In this document: positions 63,421 through 64,000 of the stretch, piece after piece
Position numbering within the stretch: the first letter of the stretch is position 1
Layout of the letters: every line of letters begins with the position of its first letter
Source of the DNA: JADJDM01 sp044352985
GTDB lineage: Bacteria; Bacteroidota; Bacteroidia; B-17B0; Aurantibacillaceae
NCBI GenBank assembly: GCA_044352985.1
Contig: JBILCU010000010.1
Coordinates: forward strand, 61,431-125,430
Length of the DNA: 64,000 nt
Direction: 5' to 3'
Notes under the pieces: model-generated
What the model was told of the DNA's origin: nothing
Databases searched by the model: none
Seen by the model: only the letters and a program-made list of their open reading frames with translations
Position numbers and translations under genes: made by a program

Positions 63421-64000
63421 CTCTGCGTTAAGGATGAAAAAAATTATTGTTGGTTACGCATCGTAGAACCCACATTTAAAAAAGCGTTTTCGGAGCTTCG
63501 GCTGTGCTCAGCAACCAAAAAAAATCCCTGAATCGTAAATCAAAATTTAGTTTTCACATTGTCATGCTGACGAAGGAAGCATCTGTTTTTGTGGTTCCTA
63601 CTCTGCGTTAAGGATGAAAAAAATTATTGTTGATTGCGCATAGTAGAACCCACATTTAAAAAAGCATTTTCGGTGCTTCGGCTGTGCTCAGCATCAGAAA
63701 AAAATCCCTGAATCGTAAATCAAAATTTAGTTTTCACATTGTCATGCTGACGAAGGAAGCATCTGTTTTTGTAGTTCCTTCTCTGCGTTAAGGATGAAAA
63801 AAATTATTGTTGGTTGCGCATAGTAGAGCCCACATTTAAAAAAGCATTTTCGGTGCTTCGGCTGTGCTCAGCAACAGAAAAAAATCCCTGAATCGTAAAT
63901 CAAAATTTAGTTTTCACATTGTCATGCTGACGAAGGAAGCATCTGTTTTTGTAGTTCCTTCTCTGCGTTAAGGATGAAAAAAATTATTGTTGGTTGCGCA
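63421..64000. repeat. Tandem array with 180 bp period, truncated by the window edge
   Basis: CTCTGCGTTAAGGATGAAAA starts at 63421, 63601, 63781 and 63961, giving three full units and 40 bases of a fourth. Differences between units are few point changes. Each unit has GTGCTTCGGCTGTGCTCAGC and GTCATGCTGACGAAGGAAGC, which hold short dyads (GCTG-TGCT-CAGC; ATGCT-N9-AGCAT). No coding frame and no spacers are present, so it is not a CRISPR array. Its true length is unknown. Confidence 0.97.

Noticed and set aside
63421..64000. Insertion sequence or coding repeat
   Set aside because: No transposase frame or terminal inverted repeat; units carry stops in every frame.

Overview
The window is AT-rich DNA from a member of the Bacteroidota; I cannot place it below phylum. 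The evidence is several secreted proteins with type IX secretion (T9SS) C-terminal sorting domains, promoters of the TAnnTTTG type, few Shine-Dalgarno sequences, a fused SecDF, a bacillithiol-pathway deacetylase (BshB1), the TerB-ABCG fused transporter common in this phylum, and CarboxypepD_reg TonB-dependent receptors.

Layout. 75-1589: tatA and a glutamate dehydrogenase. 1759-11250: a one-direction sulfur island. In transcription order it has a TauE/SafE exporter, a persulfide-dioxygenase-like MBL/rhodanese fusion, an exported rhodanese, three small membrane or metal-binding proteins, an MFS transporter, a cytosolic rhodanese, a universal stress protein, a split YeeE/YedE transporter whose halves are separated by an exact 5 x 90 bp tandem array, an OprD-like porin and a Crp/Fnr regulator. 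Two of its promoters carry the same near-palindrome (GTTACAwwTGTTAC) at matching distances from the start, which suggests a dedicated regulon. 11459-16300: cdsA, an outer-membrane protein and an ABCG-type transporter. 16419-24239: an acetyltransferase, surface and T9SS proteins, bshB1 and a second Crp/Fnr protein. 24364-35948: an Fe-S membrane protein, MlaD, a TonB receptor, recN, tyrS, tRNA-Glu and proS.

36044-42111: an Asn/Tyr-rich lipoprotein, a second Usp preceded by an FNR-like palindrome, a MORN lipoprotein, a polyprenyl synthase and a large SprB-repeat T9SS protein. 42367-47915: RidA and a three-gene envelope locus in which two paralogous barrel/TSP3 proteins carry different C-terminal modules (three SPOR-like repeats or an EF-hand pair) and flank a third SPOR-like protein. 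48045-54186: pepT, clpX, a DUF349 protein, DUF2279 and a DUF1571 protein with an embedded LysM. 54327-58895: a MORN protein, then a probable metal-acquisition group (small His-containing membrane protein, yidD, TonB receptor, lipoprotein). Five consecutive genes here start with GTG or TTG. 59234-63274: secDF, then a GerW/YtfJ-like gene and a probable DUF2953-like neighbour. From 63421 the window ends in a tandem array with a 180 bp period that runs off the edge.

The best candidates for new biology are the sulfur island with its shared operator and embedded repeat array, the SPOR/TSP3/EF-hand trio, and the hairpin insertion that duplicated the end of the acetyltransferase gene. Functions are inferred from sequence motifs only; no database search was run.
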